Of a stretch of DNA of 13,340 nucleotides, positions 6,278-13,340 are shown piece by piece (the first letter of the stretch is position 1; every line of letters starts with the position of its first letter). The notes under the pieces are model-generated. The model was not told the origin of the DNA and made no database searches. It saw only the letters and a program-made list of their open reading frames with translations. The DNA comes from DASZZX01 sp036260415. Its GTDB lineage: Bacteria > Actinomycetota > Nitriliruptoria > Nitriliruptorales > JAHWKO01. The stretch covers positions 1 to 13,340 of the forward strand of contig DASZZX010000102.1 of NCBI GenBank assembly GCA_036260415.1, written 5' to 3'. Made by a program: the position numbers and the translations under genes.

Positions 6278-6294
6278 CTCCCGAGCTGCGGGAG
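6278..6294 (-). terminator. Terminator-like hairpin after the transglycosylase gene
   Basis: CTCCCG (6278-6283) and CGGGAG (6289-6294) form a perfect 6-bp stem with a 5-nt loop, about 105 nt beyond the transglycosylase stop and upstream of the sigma factor promoter region. There is no U-tract. It could separate the two transcription units. Confidence 0.35.
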
Positions 6295-6342
6295 GTTACG
6301 AGTAGGCGGTGCCTCCGGCTGCCTCCAGTGCGTCCGCGAGCG

Positions 6343-6428
6343 GGTGCTGGCCGGCTGATCAGGCGCCGGTCGCAGCCCAGCGCGGCGGGAGGTGCTGGCT
6401 AGCCGATCAGGCGCTGGTAGTAGCCCAG
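6343..6428. repeat. Degenerate direct repeat of the transglycosylase 3' end
   Basis: GGTGCTGGC...TAGCCCAG at 6391-6428 spans the last codons and stop of the transglycosylase. A 38-nt copy lies at 6343-6380, 48 nt away, with 32 of 38 identical positions by hand alignment. The outer copy no longer carries the TAG stop in register. This looks like an old local duplication, perhaps marking an earlier end of the gene. Confidence 0.6.
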
Positions 6429-7673
6429 CACCGCCAGCACGTAGTAGCGGGTTTCGGCGTACGGCGGCACGCCGCCGTGCCGCAGAACCGCCCCGGGACC
6501 GGCGTTGTACGCGGCGAGGGCCAGCTCCACCGAGCCGAAGGTGGCGTGCTGCTCGGCCAGGTAGCGCGCCCCGCCGGCGAGGTTCTGCAGGGGATGCTCG
6601 GGGTCCACCCCCAGACGGGCGGCCGTCCCGGGCATGAGCTGCGCCAGCCCGACCGCCCCTGCGTGCGACAGCGCACCCACGTGGAACGACGACTCCGCCC
6701 ACACCAGGGCGGCGAACAGCCGGGGGTCGATGCCGGCCTGCCCGGCGGCCTGCGCGATCGCGGGCGCCCAACGGCGCCCGTGCGCGGGCAGCCGCTCCGC
6801 CCAAGCGGGCATGGGGCCGTCGATCACCAGGTCCTGCCACCGCACGTGGATCGCCGCCCGCAGCTCGCCCGCGAGCTGCGCCGCCAGCGCCTGGAGCTGC
6901 TCGACGAGGACACGCGCCTGGTCCCGGTCGGCCTCGGTTCGCTGCAGGATGGCGGCTCGCCGGTCGCGCACGGCCTGGACCTCCGCGGTCAGCTGCGCCT
7001 GGCGCCGTGCCAGAGCCTGCGCACGGTCGCGTGCGTGCCAGGCGGCCGCCTCCTCAGCCTGCCGCTGCGCTCGTAGCGCCGCCACGTCGCGGCGGGTTCG
7101 GGCGGCTCGCAGCGCCAGCTCCCGCGCGGCGGCCGCCAGCGCACCGTCGTCGTCCAGCGAGCGTTGCACCACCCGCCGGCCCATCTCCAGCTCGTGCAGG
7201 TCGTCGGCACCCAGCAGGGCTGTGTACATGCCGGCGGGGCGGGTGCGTCCGCCGTGCATGTAGGTGGTCGCGGCGTGGTCGCCCAGACGGTGCTCCGTGC
7301 CGCGCTGGCGCTCGACCAGGGCCGCCAGCTCACGGTCGCCGGTACGCAGCCGCGCCTCCACCTCGACGGTGCGTGTCCGGGCGGCGCGGTGGGCGGCCTC
7401 CGCTTCGGCCAGCTCGACCTCGAGGCGGCGCAGCTCGGCGGTCTGGGCTCCCAGGTTGGCCTGGATGCTGGCCAGGTCGGCACGCGCCTGGGTCACCACA
7501 CGGTCGGCCTCTGTCAGCTGACCGCGCGCGTCCTGCAGGCGGCCGCGCGCCTCAACGAGGCTCTGGCCGGACCCGCCCGCGGGCGGTTGGGCGGTGGCGG
7601 CGGTGGGTCCCGCCGACGACAGAACCACCGTGACGACGACCGCCACCCACCACCGTCGCCCCGTGACGGCCAC
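6399..7673 (-). CDS. Secreted lytic transglycosylase with N-terminal coiled coil
   Basis: This 424-residue exported protein has a signal peptide (hydrophobic core about 8-20, likely cleavage near ATA-QP at 28-29). A long Ala/Arg/Glu-rich coiled-coil region follows at about 38-275, interrupted near 133-165. The SLT (goose-lysozyme-fold) domain is at about 302-424, with the catalytic glutamate E327 in WAESSF, GLAQLMPGTA at 342-351 and AYNAGPGAV at 388-396. Such enzymes cleave the MurNAc-GlcNAc bond of peptidoglycan to form 1,6-anhydro-MurNAc. Coiled-coil plus hydrolase layouts recall cell-wall hydrolases regulated by FtsEX-like partners, but no ftsEX is in the window. The GTG at 7673 has GGAGG five bases upstream. 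It diverges from the phospholipase-D-family gene, with 131 bp between the two starts. Confidence 0.92.
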   Translation of the reverse strand: MAVTGRRWWVAVVVTVVLSSAGPTAATAQPPAGGSGQSLVEARGRLQDARGQLTEADRVVTQARADLASIQANLGAQTAELRRLEVELAEAEAAHRAARTRTVEVEARLRTGDRELAALVERQRGTEHRLGDHAATTYMHGGRTRPAGMYTALLGADDLHELEMGRRVVQRSLDDDGALAAAARELALRAARTRRDVAALRAQRQAEEAAAWHARDRAQALARRQAQLTAEVQAVRDRRAAILQRTEADRDQARVLVEQLQALAAQLAGELRAAIHVRWQDLVIDGPMPAWAERLPAHGRRWAPAIAQAAGQAGIDPRLFAALVWAESSFHVGALSHAGAVGLAQLMPGTAARLGVDPEHPLQNLAGGARYLAEQHATFGSVELALAAYNAGPGAVLRHGGVPPYAETRYYVLAVLGYYQRLIG

Positions 7674-7755
7674 CGCTGCCTCCTGCCCGCCCCGGGCGGT
7701 CGTGGCACACCCGTAGGAGCATCGGCGGCGCGGACGGGCCGCTTGACCGTTGCAG

Positions 7756-7761
7756 TAGCGT
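7756..7761 (+). promoter_or_regulatory. Candidate -10 box (TAGCGT) for the PLD-family gene
   Basis: TAGCGT lies 43 bp before the ATG at 7805 in the divergent spacer. TTGACC at 7743 resembles a -35 but is only 7 bp away, so it cannot partner this box. Low confidence. Confidence 0.2.
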
Positions 7762-7804
7762 CGGGCTGCCGACCGTGCGTGTCGACCCGCCGGGGACGGA
7801 GCCG

Positions 7805-8974
7805 ATGAGCGTGAGCGACCGCGGAACCATCCAGCGGTGTCGCCGGGTGCTGGAGGGACTGCTCGGCGTGCCCGCCACCGAGGGCAACCGCGTCGACGTG
7901 CTGCGCAACGGCGACGAGATCTTCCCGGCCATGCTGGACGCGATCGGGGACGCCCGTTCCACCATCGACATGCTGACGTTCATCTACTGGACCGGGAGCA
8001 TCGCCCAGCGGATGGCCAACACCCTGACCGATCGGGCCGACGCGGACGTGCGGGTGCGGGTGCTGCTGGACGCGTTCGGTGCCCGCCTCATGGACCGCGA
8101 CCTCGTGCAGCGCATGGAGGGGGCGGGCGCGACCGTGCGATTCTTCCGTCCGCCGACCTACTGGGCGAGGATCAGCGACTCGATGCACCGCACCCACCGC
8201 AAGGTGCTGATCTGCGACGAGGAGGTGGCGTTCACGGGCGGAGTGGGCATCGCCGAGGAGTGGGAGGGCGACGCCCGCCATCCGGGGGAGTGGCGCGACA
8301 CCCACTTCCGCTTCCGCGGCCCGGCGGTCGACGGGTTGCGGGCCGCGTTCGCGAACAACTGGGCCGAGACCGGCCCCTTCTTCGATGACCGTGACCGGTT
8401 CCCCGAGCAGCCGCGCTGCGGAGATTCCGTGGTCCAGATCCTGCGCGGCGAAGCGCAGTACGGCTGGAGCGACGTGACCACCCTCAAACGCACCCTGGTC
8501 GAGCTCGCCCAACGGCGGCTCAGGATCACGTCCGCCTACTTCTCACCCGACGACGTGATGGTCCAGCTGCTGTGCCGTGCCGCGCAACGGGGGGTCGAGG
8601 TCGACGTGCTCGTCCCCGGCCGCCATGCCGACAAACGGGTCGCCCAGCTCGCCGGCGAGCAGGCCTACGAGCGCCTGCTCGACACGGGGATCCGCATCTG
8701 GAACTACCAGCGCACGATGCTGCACGCCAAGATCGTCGCGGTGGACGGGCTGATCGCCGACGTGGGTTCCTCGAACTTCAACAGCCGCTCCTTCTCCGAG
8801 GACGACGAGGTGGACGCGGTCATCTTCGACCCCGAGGTGGCTGGGATCCTCGACAGCCACTTCGATGAGGACCTGCGTGACAGCGAGGCCATCGAGCCCG
8901 GTCGGTGGGACGACCGCAGCGTCAAACAGCGTGCCCTGGAACGACTGACCGCGCTGATCGCCGACCGGATCTGA
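7805..8974 (+). CDS. Phospholipase D-family protein, cardiolipin synthase-like
   Basis: This 389-residue protein has two complete HKD motifs: H131-R-K133-VLIC-D138 followed by FTGG, and H307-A-K309-IVAV-D314 followed by GSSNFNSRSF. In this superfamily the two histidines form one active site that transfers or hydrolyses phosphodiesters. Closest in layout are bacterial ClsA/B-type cardiolipin synthases, which condense phosphatidylglycerol, and related PLD-like hydrolases. No transmembrane segments are visible, so membrane contact would be peripheral, as in ClsB. The frame extends upstream to a GTG at 7775, but the ATG at 7805 begins the plausible protein (MSVSDRGTIQRCRRVLEGLLG); GGAG lies just before it at short spacing, so the start is not certain. 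It diverges from the transglycosylase and converges with the site-2 protease, 61 bp between stops. Confidence 0.88.
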   Translation: MSVSDRGTIQRCRRVLEGLLGVPATEGNRVDVLRNGDEIFPAMLDAIGDARSTIDMLTFIYWTGSIAQRMANTLTDRADADVRVRVLLDAFGARLMDRDLVQRMEGAGATVRFFRPPTYWARISDSMHRTHRKVLICDEEVAFTGGVGIAEEWEGDARHPGEWRDTHFRFRGPAVDGLRAAFANNWAETGPFFDDRDRFPEQPRCGDSVVQILRGEAQYGWSDVTTLKRTLVELAQRRLRITSAYFSPDDVMVQLLCRAAQRGVEVDVLVPGRHADKRVAQLAGEQAYERLLDTGIRIWNYQRTMLHAKIVAVDGLIADVGSSNFNSRSFSEDDEVDAVIFDPEVAGILDSHFDEDLRDSEAIEPGRWDDRSVKQRALERLTALIADRI

Positions 8975-9035
8975 GCCCGGGGCCGGGGGTTCCTCACGGA
9001 TCAGGCCACGCCGCCACCAGCCGGTCGCGGTCGCC

Positions 9036-9668
9036 TCAGAGCAGGGCGCTCCACAGGTCGATGGCTGCGCCGAAGACCCTGTCCAGGGCCCCCGGCAGCA
9101 GCAGCACGACCAGGAGCACCACGCCCATCGAGTAGCGCCGCAGCTGCGCCCAGGCCTGGAGCCAACGGCGCGGCAGGAGCCGCTCCACGACCGCCGAGCC
9201 GTCCAGAGGCGGCAGCGGGATCAGGTTGAACGCGGCCAAGATCACGTTGATGACCCCGAACGCCACCAGCACCTGCACCGCCAGTGCGTCGCCCGGCACC
9301 GCGCCGGTCGCCTCCGCACGGCCCACATAGGCGCGCAGGGCGATCGCGGCGAGCACGGCCAGGACGACGTTGACTCCCGGCCCGGCGAGGCTCACCAGGA
9401 CGCCGTGGTCACGCGGGCGGCGCAGCCGCGCGCGGTCCACCGGCACGGGCTTGGCGTAGCCGAACGCCAGGCCGGCGGTGAACGTCAGGATGATCGGCAG
9501 GATCACCGTGCCGAACAGGTCGATATGGCGGATCGGGTTGAGCGTCAGCCGACCCGCGCGTTTGGCGGTGTCGTCGCCGAAGACCAGCGCGACCGCCCCG
9601 TGGGACACCTCGTGGAGCACCACGGAGGGCACGAGGACAACGAGGATGAGCAGGATCCTGTCGAGCAC
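9036..9668 (-). CDS. Site-2 protease-like membrane metalloprotease (M50)
   Basis: A compact 210-residue intramembrane protease. Helix 1 (3-30) carries the zinc motif HEVSH (H19, E20, H23) in VVLHEVSHGAVALVFGD. The third ligand is in NLIPLPPLDGS (148-158, D156). Conserved FGYAKPVPV is at 69-77 and SLAGPGVN at 93-100. Helices lie at about 52-70, 90-115, 128-150 and 181-200. No PDZ domain is present, so it belongs to the small YwhC-like or FtsH-unrelated M50B group rather than the RseP group. Family members cleave membrane-embedded regulators; the substrate here is unknown. The frame is open far upstream, but the GTG at 9668 with GGAGG four bases before it opens helix 1 directly. It diverges from the next gene over 93 bp. 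Confidence 0.92.
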   Translation of the reverse strand: MLDRILLILVVLVPSVVLHEVSHGAVALVFGDDTAKRAGRLTLNPIRHIDLFGTVILPIILTFTAGLAFGYAKPVPVDRARLRRPRDHGVLVSLAGPGVNVVLAVLAAIALRAYVGRAEATGAVPGDALAVQVLVAFGVINVILAAFNLIPLPPLDGSAVVERLLPRRWLQAWAQLRRYSMGVVLLVVLLLPGALDRVFGAAIDLWSALL

Positions 9669-9761
9669 AGGGCCTCCGCCGGTCGCGAGCCGGTCGACGG
9701 GCGCACCCGCGGACGGCCGGAGCGTACCGGCGGCTGACGGATCTCCACGGGGAGGGCCGCC

Positions 9762-10400
9762 ATGAAGCTGTACGCCGAGCTGCCGGGCGCGCGTACCCGT
9801 CAACTGGCCGGGGACGTGGCGATGCTGGTGTGGGCTGCACTGTGGATCGCGGTCGGCCGGTGGGTCCACGAACTGGTCGCACCTCTGGCGGGGCCCGGGG
9901 CGTCCATCGAGGACGCGGGCGACCGGTTCGCCACCAGCCTCGAGCGGGTCGTCGCCACGGTCGAGGGCGTGCCGGTGGCGGGCCGGGCCCTGCGGGCCCC
10001 GTTCGCTGCGGCGGCGGAGGCCGGCCGCGTGCTCGAAGCCGCCGGCCGAACCCAGCAGGAGACCGTGCTGGCCCTCGCCTGGTGGCTCGGTGTGCTTCTC
10101 GCGGTCGTACCGATCGTCGTGCTGGTCGTACCGCACGTCCGCGACCGACTGCGATGGGCCCGTGAGGCAACCGTGGCCGCGCGGCTGCGTGACGAGTCCG
10201 CGGACCTGCGGCTGTTCGCGTACCGGGCTGTGGCCAACCGCCCCCTGCAGGAGCTGCGCCGTGCGGTCCCCGACCCGGGCGGGGCACTGGCGGCCGGTGA
10301 CTTCACGGCGCTCGCGGCGGTGGAGCTGCGCGGCCTCGGCCTCGAGGCGGTCCGGCCGCATCCGCACCCGATCTCCGGCGGTGCCTCCCCGCCGAGCTGA
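9762..10400 (+). CDS. Predicted two-helix membrane protein, unknown function
   Basis: This 212-residue protein has two hydrophobic segments (about 17-40 and 102-125). Between them is a 60-residue Ala/Arg/Glu-rich stretch (41-101), probably helical and extracytoplasmic. The C-terminal part (126-212) has basic residues next to the membrane (RDRLRWAREATVAARLRDE) and then a Leu/Ala-rich soluble region ending in Pro/Ser. GGGGAGGG lies five bases before the ATG, a strong site, so the gene is well supported though I recognise no family. It diverges from the site-2 protease across 93 bp, so shared regulation is possible. The spacing does not show whether it is a substrate or partner of that protease; a double-pass protein would be an unusual S2P substrate. 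It converges on the NicO transporter gene. Confidence 0.8.
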   Translation: MKLYAELPGARTRQLAGDVAMLVWAALWIAVGRWVHELVAPLAGPGASIEDAGDRFATSLERVVATVEGVPVAGRALRAPFAAAAEAGRVLEAAGRTQQETVLALAWWLGVLLAVVPIVVLVVPHVRDRLRWAREATVAARLRDESADLRLFAYRAVANRPLQELRRAVPDPGGALAAGDFTALAAVELRGLGLEAVRPHPHPISGGASPPS

Positions 10401-10506
10401 CCGCGCCAGGTCGGCGGTGCCGCGACGATCCATGCCCACCAGCAGATGGTTGGTGTCGACGGGGTGGTTGGTCGTGAGCCAGGCGTTGGTGCGCCGCCCG
10501 GCCGGG
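10401..10506 (-). pseudogene. Possible coding remnant between convergent genes
   Basis: Read on the minus strand, about 10410-10500 gives a stop-free stretch including TNAWLTTNHPVDTNHLLVGM, with a coding-like base pattern: about 28 of 31 third positions are G/C while second positions are clearly lower. The frame differs from the NicO gene and continues without a stop into the convergent gene's 3' end, where the pattern fades. No start or stop marks it as a gene. It may be a decayed C-terminal fragment of a lost gene, or chance. I recognise no family. Confidence 0.3.
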
Positions 10507-11949
10507 TTAGAGGCTGGTAATGGCTCGGGTGGCGATGGTGACGCCACCGAGGACGATCAGGCCCGCGGTGGCGACCGGGAGGTTGGTGGCCCAGCGGGCT
10601 GCTCGGGGGTGTCGGCTTCGGCCTTTCCAGCGGTCGAGGCGCTGTCGGCTGCCGGCGAGGAGCCAGCCGGTGATGACGAGCACGGTGGCCATGCCGACGC
10701 CGTAGATGGCGACCATGATCAGGCCGAGCCAGGTGCGCTGGAGCGCCATGGCACCCAGGAGCACGATCAGTGCGGATGGGCTCGGCACAAGTCCACCGGC
10801 GAACCCGAGGGCAGCGAGCTCCCGCCGTCGCGGGATACTTCCGGGACCGGCGACCAGGTGGTGGTGACCGCTGTGCGTGTGGGGGTGCGCGTGGTGGCCG
10901 GTGCGGGTGCGGATCGCTGTGTGCAGGAGGGCTGCTCCGATCGCGGCGACGGTCAGGCCGCTGATGGTGGTCAGCCACGGGTAGAGGCGTTCGGGGACCA
11001 GCGTGTGCGAGGTGGCGATCAACAGGCCGAGGGCGAGCACGCCGGCGGTATGGGTGGCCGCGACGGTCGATCCGATCCATGCGGCGTGCCGTGCACGGCC
11101 GTGCTGCCCGATGAGGTAGGCGGCCATGATGGTCTTGCCGTGGCCGGGTGCCAGCGCGTGCACGGCTCCGAGCAGCAGCGCCACCGCCGCGGCGAGCAGC
11201 ACGGTGGTCACGGTGAGCCGGCGGCCGGTCAGCAGACCGGTCAGGGTGCGCAGCGGCCCGTTGGCGGCTGGACCGGCCGCTGTCCGGGCCGGCGAGCTGT
11301 GCGGTGTGCTGGCAGTGGGGTCGGCGGTGAGCGTCAGGGTGGCCTGGCGCGTATCGGGTGGTGATCGCAGCAGATCCTCCGGATAGTCGGTGAGCCGGTC
11401 GCTGATGCTGCGGTTGGGCACGTCGACGTCGACCAGGGTGGCGTGTCGTGAGGTGGCGGTGATCTCGCGCCAGCCGATGCGGTCGGGGTTGTTGGTGTCG
11501 GTGACCGCAAGCGTGTGGGGCTGCCCGTCGGTGAGGTCCAGGTCGGTGTGGTAGCGGCACTCGAGCCGCAGCGTGTCGAGACCGCCCTGACCCGGCGGTG
11601 CGGTCAATCGCGTGCCGGTCGTTGCCAGTGCGAGGAGGGTCCCGTCGCGCTGGACGCGCAGGCCTCGCGCGAGGCGCTGGCAGCGGGTGGTCCGGTAGGC
11701 GACGAGTTCGGCCGGGACCAGCTGCCCGTCGCCGTCCCGGTCGATGCTCGCGCGTTCCTGGAAGGCGGGGATCTCGGCGAGGTCGACGACGTAGTCGACC
11801 GCGAGCCCGTCGGCTGCGACGGTCAAGCCGGCGTAGTGGTTGACCGTGAAGTTGCCGAGCGGATGCGCCCACGCCTCCGCGGGCGCCAGCAGCCACAGGG
11901 CCGCGACGAGCGTCGCGCCGGCGACGGCGGCTGTCCGTCGCCGTCTCAT
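10507..11949 (-). CDS. NicO-type nickel/cobalt transporter with extracytoplasmic N-domain
   Basis: This 480-residue membrane protein has a signal peptide (about 7-28, ending AWA-HPLGNFTVN) and an extracytoplasmic domain of about 200 residues. That domain contains a textbook EF-hand loop, DRDGDGQLVPAE (70-81). The NicO transporter core follows at about 245-480, with the metal-site motif HALAPGHGKT (264-273) and further helices near 293-312, 325-345, 378-400, 407-430 and 458-476. A histidine-rich loop (HHAHPHTHSGHHH, 352-364) lies between core helices, as in RcnA-like nickel/cobalt exporters. The direction of transport is not determinable. The ATG at 11949 overlaps the TGA of the TPR gene (ATGA), which implies translational coupling. 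The frame's upstream extension to 12732 is a shadow of the TPR gene. Confidence 0.88.
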   Translation of the reverse strand: MRRRRTAAVAGATLVAALWLLAPAEAWAHPLGNFTVNHYAGLTVAADGLAVDYVVDLAEIPAFQERASIDRDGDGQLVPAELVAYRTTRCQRLARGLRVQRDGTLLALATTGTRLTAPPGQGGLDTLRLECRYHTDLDLTDGQPHTLAVTDTNNPDRIGWREITATSRHATLVDVDVPNRSISDRLTDYPEDLLRSPPDTRQATLTLTADPTASTPHSSPARTAAGPAANGPLRTLTGLLTGRRLTVTTVLLAAAVALLLGAVHALAPGHGKTIMAAYLIGQHGRARHAAWIGSTVAATHTAGVLALGLLIATSHTLVPERLYPWLTTISGLTVAAIGAALLHTAIRTRTGHHAHPHTHSGHHHLVAGPGSIPRRRELAALGFAGGLVPSPSALIVLLGAMALQRTWLGLIMVAIYGVGMATVLVITGWLLAGSRQRLDRWKGRSRHPRAARWATNLPVATAGLIVLGGVTIATRAITSL

Positions 11950-13319
11950 CGGGAGCCCACCCGCTGGAGCCGGTCGAGACCGGCGAGGGTGGTGCGAGCA
12001 CGGCTGGCCTGGAGCGGGTCGAACTCGGGGCTGAGCTCGAGGGCGTGGGCCAGTTCTCGACGGGCACGGTCGTGCTGGCCGAGTGCGGCCGAGATCATCC
12101 CGGCGTGGTAGTGCAGCGCTGCGTCGGGCGCACCGGTTGCGAGCGCTCGGTCCGACGCGGCCCGCGCGTCGTGGTGTCTGCCGGCGGCGTGCAGGGCCCA
12201 CGCGTAGACGTCGTGACCGTAGACGTCGGGGCGCGCTCTCAGGGCGGCCTCGGCGATGGTGACCGCTCGGTCGGGGTGCAGCCCGTGGTTGACGTAGAAG
12301 AAGGCGAGCTGCCGGTCGAAGACGCGCCGGTTGACCTCGGACAGGGTGGCGATGACCTCCACCGTGTCGTACTGGACCCGGGCTTGGTCCTGCCTTCCTG
12401 TCAGCGTGTACAGGTCGCCCAGCGCAGCCACGGTCTCCGGCTCGGGCAGCGTCGCGACCGCCTCCTCGTACAGGCCGATGGCCTCGTCGTAGCGGCCCTG
12501 CGCGGCCAGTGCGCGGGCCAGGCCTGCGGTGGGGACGTGGTAGCCGGGAGCCTCCCGCAGCGCCTTCCGCCAGCCGCGCTCCGCGGCGGTGTAGTCGCCG
12601 AGGTCGTAGTCGAGCTGCGCGGCGAACGACCGGTACCAGGCCAGCTCGTGACCGCGCACCCCAGCCTTCCGGGCTGCCGTCAGCGCAAGCGCGGCCGACG
12701 TGGTGGCCACCGGCACGTCGCCCCGCAGCCACGCCAACCGGGCCAGGCGCACCTGCACAGCCGGGCTGTCCGCTAGCGCCTCCTCCAGCCGGCGGTAGGC
12801 GTGGGCCGCTTCGTCAAGCTGGCCAAGTGCAAGCTCGGCGTCTCCGACGAGCGCAACGGCATCCAGACGGCCGCGGTCCCGTGCGACGACGCCTGCGGCC
12901 AGCTCCCGGGCCCCCATGAAGTCGTGGGTGTGGTGGCGCACCGCGGCCAGCAGGTTCTGGGCGTCCAGGTCGTCGGGGTACAGCTGCAGCGCACGGTTCA
13001 GCGCCGTCTCCGAGCGGATGTAGGCGGTCACGTCGCCGGTCAGCCGGCCCCGTTCCAGGTGCAGACCACCGAGGATTCGGTAGTCGCCGGGGGTGGTGTG
13101 ACGGGTGATCCGTTGCTCGTAGGCGCCGATGAGACGGTCGATCTCCGCCAGCTCACCACGTGGCCCCGGCAGGCTCAGGGCCGCCACGGCCTCGTCTGCG
13201 GTGGCATCGGCCGTGCCGCTCGGCGCCGTGCCCGCGGCGGGCTGGTCTCGCACGGTGTAGGTAGCCGCCACCACGACCAGCGCGGCGGCGATGACAGCCA
13301 GCGGTCGCAACCGGCGCAT
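11946..13319 (-). CDS. Membrane-anchored tetratricopeptide repeat (TPR) protein
   Basis: A 457-residue protein with an N-terminal anchor or uncleaved signal (7-22, LAVIAAALVVVAATY), a Thr/Ala/Pro linker to about 50, and then about nine helical-pair repeats across roughly 80-450. Clear TPR-like units include DAVALVGDAELALGQLDEAA (153-172), LARALAAQGRYDEAIGLYEEA (267-287), AALGDLYTLTGRQDQARVQY (298-317), YAWALHAAGRHHDARAASDR (372-391) and YHAGMISAALGQHDRARREL (404-423). TPRs act as protein-interaction scaffolds, here probably outside the membrane. The ATG at 13319 has AGGAG six bases upstream; the ATG at 13325 abuts that site and is less likely. It is the first visible gene of an operon with the NicO transporter, so it may assist the transporter or an upstream partner beyond the edge. 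No binding partner can be read from the sequence. Confidence 0.9.
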   Translation of the reverse strand: MRRLRPLAVIAAALVVVAATYTVRDQPAAGTAPSGTADATADEAVAALSLPGPRGELAEIDRLIGAYEQRITRHTTPGDYRILGGLHLERGRLTGDVTAYIRSETALNRALQLYPDDLDAQNLLAAVRHHTHDFMGARELAAGVVARDRGRLDAVALVGDAELALGQLDEAAHAYRRLEEALADSPAVQVRLARLAWLRGDVPVATTSAALALTAARKAGVRGHELAWYRSFAAQLDYDLGDYTAAERGWRKALREAPGYHVPTAGLARALAAQGRYDEAIGLYEEAVATLPEPETVAALGDLYTLTGRQDQARVQYDTVEVIATLSEVNRRVFDRQLAFFYVNHGLHPDRAVTIAEAALRARPDVYGHDVYAWALHAAGRHHDARAASDRALATGAPDAALHYHAGMISAALGQHDRARRELAHALELSPEFDPLQASRARTTLAGLDRLQRVGSR

Positions 13320-13340
13320 CAGCATCTCCTGCGTCGCGCC

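Noticed and set aside
6181..6840. Minus-strand open frame of 219 codons over the transglycosylase end
   Set aside because: It is out of frame with the SLT domain and made of Arg/Ala/Gly; the true frame holds the catalytic motifs. It does read through the 38-nt duplication, which is reported separately.
7743..7748. TTGACC as a -35 box for the PLD-family gene
   Set aside because: No TANNNT box lies 16-18 bp downstream; the nearest (TAGCGT, 7756) is only 7 bp away.
9800..12067. Minus-strand open frame of 755 codons across NicO and neighbours
   Set aside because: Arg/Pro/Ser/His-rich shadow frame overlapping genes on both strands, with no domain or motif.

Overview
The window is very GC-rich DNA with GTG/TTG starts, GC-dominated third codon positions and strong Shine-Dalgarno (SD) sites. 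The gene content (SigA-type sigma factor, coiled-coil lytic transglycosylase, NicO metal transporter with a TPR partner, TANNNT -10 boxes with possible leaderless starts) fits an actinomycete, possibly a deep-branching lineage. The lineage is inferred from style, since no rRNA is present. There are ten clear protein genes, two tentative small coding elements and several non-coding structures. No tRNA, rRNA, CRISPR array, insertion sequence or integrase was seen.

Left part (1-3173): an ATP-grasp ligase-like gene runs off the left edge on the minus strand and looks leaderless. It diverges from nfuA, an iron-sulfur cluster carrier. A possible 52-codon minus-strand gene overlaps the end of nfuA. 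An FMN-dependent 2-hydroxyacid oxidase with the full catalytic set follows on the plus strand.

Non-coding island (3174-3503): it holds the most unusual signal in the window, a TTG-started 14-codon micro-ORF. Its SD is complementary over 17 nt to the expected 16S rRNA 3' tail, and its last codons form the 5' arm of a 10-bp stem. No plus-strand gene follows for more than 4 kb, so this looks like a free-standing small transcript rather than a leader. Strong hairpins close the island against the convergent epimerase gene.

Middle part (3504-7673, all minus): a lytic transglycosylase, a SigA/RpoD-family sigma factor and an extended-SDR NAD-dependent epimerase, read in that order. Between the sigma factor and the epimerase lie three tandem copies of a 73-bp unit, each with 8-9-bp inverted arms. 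Below the transglycosylase stop there is a degenerate 38-nt duplication of its 3' end and a terminator-like hairpin.

Right part (7674-13340): a soluble-looking phospholipase D/cardiolipin-synthase family protein (plus), a compact site-2 protease (minus) and a two-helix membrane protein of unknown function (plus). Last is a minus-strand two-gene operon in which a membrane-anchored TPR protein overlaps a NicO-type nickel/cobalt transporter by ATGA. The transporter carries an extracytoplasmic EF-hand-like loop and a histidine-rich loop. The operon may begin beyond the right edge.
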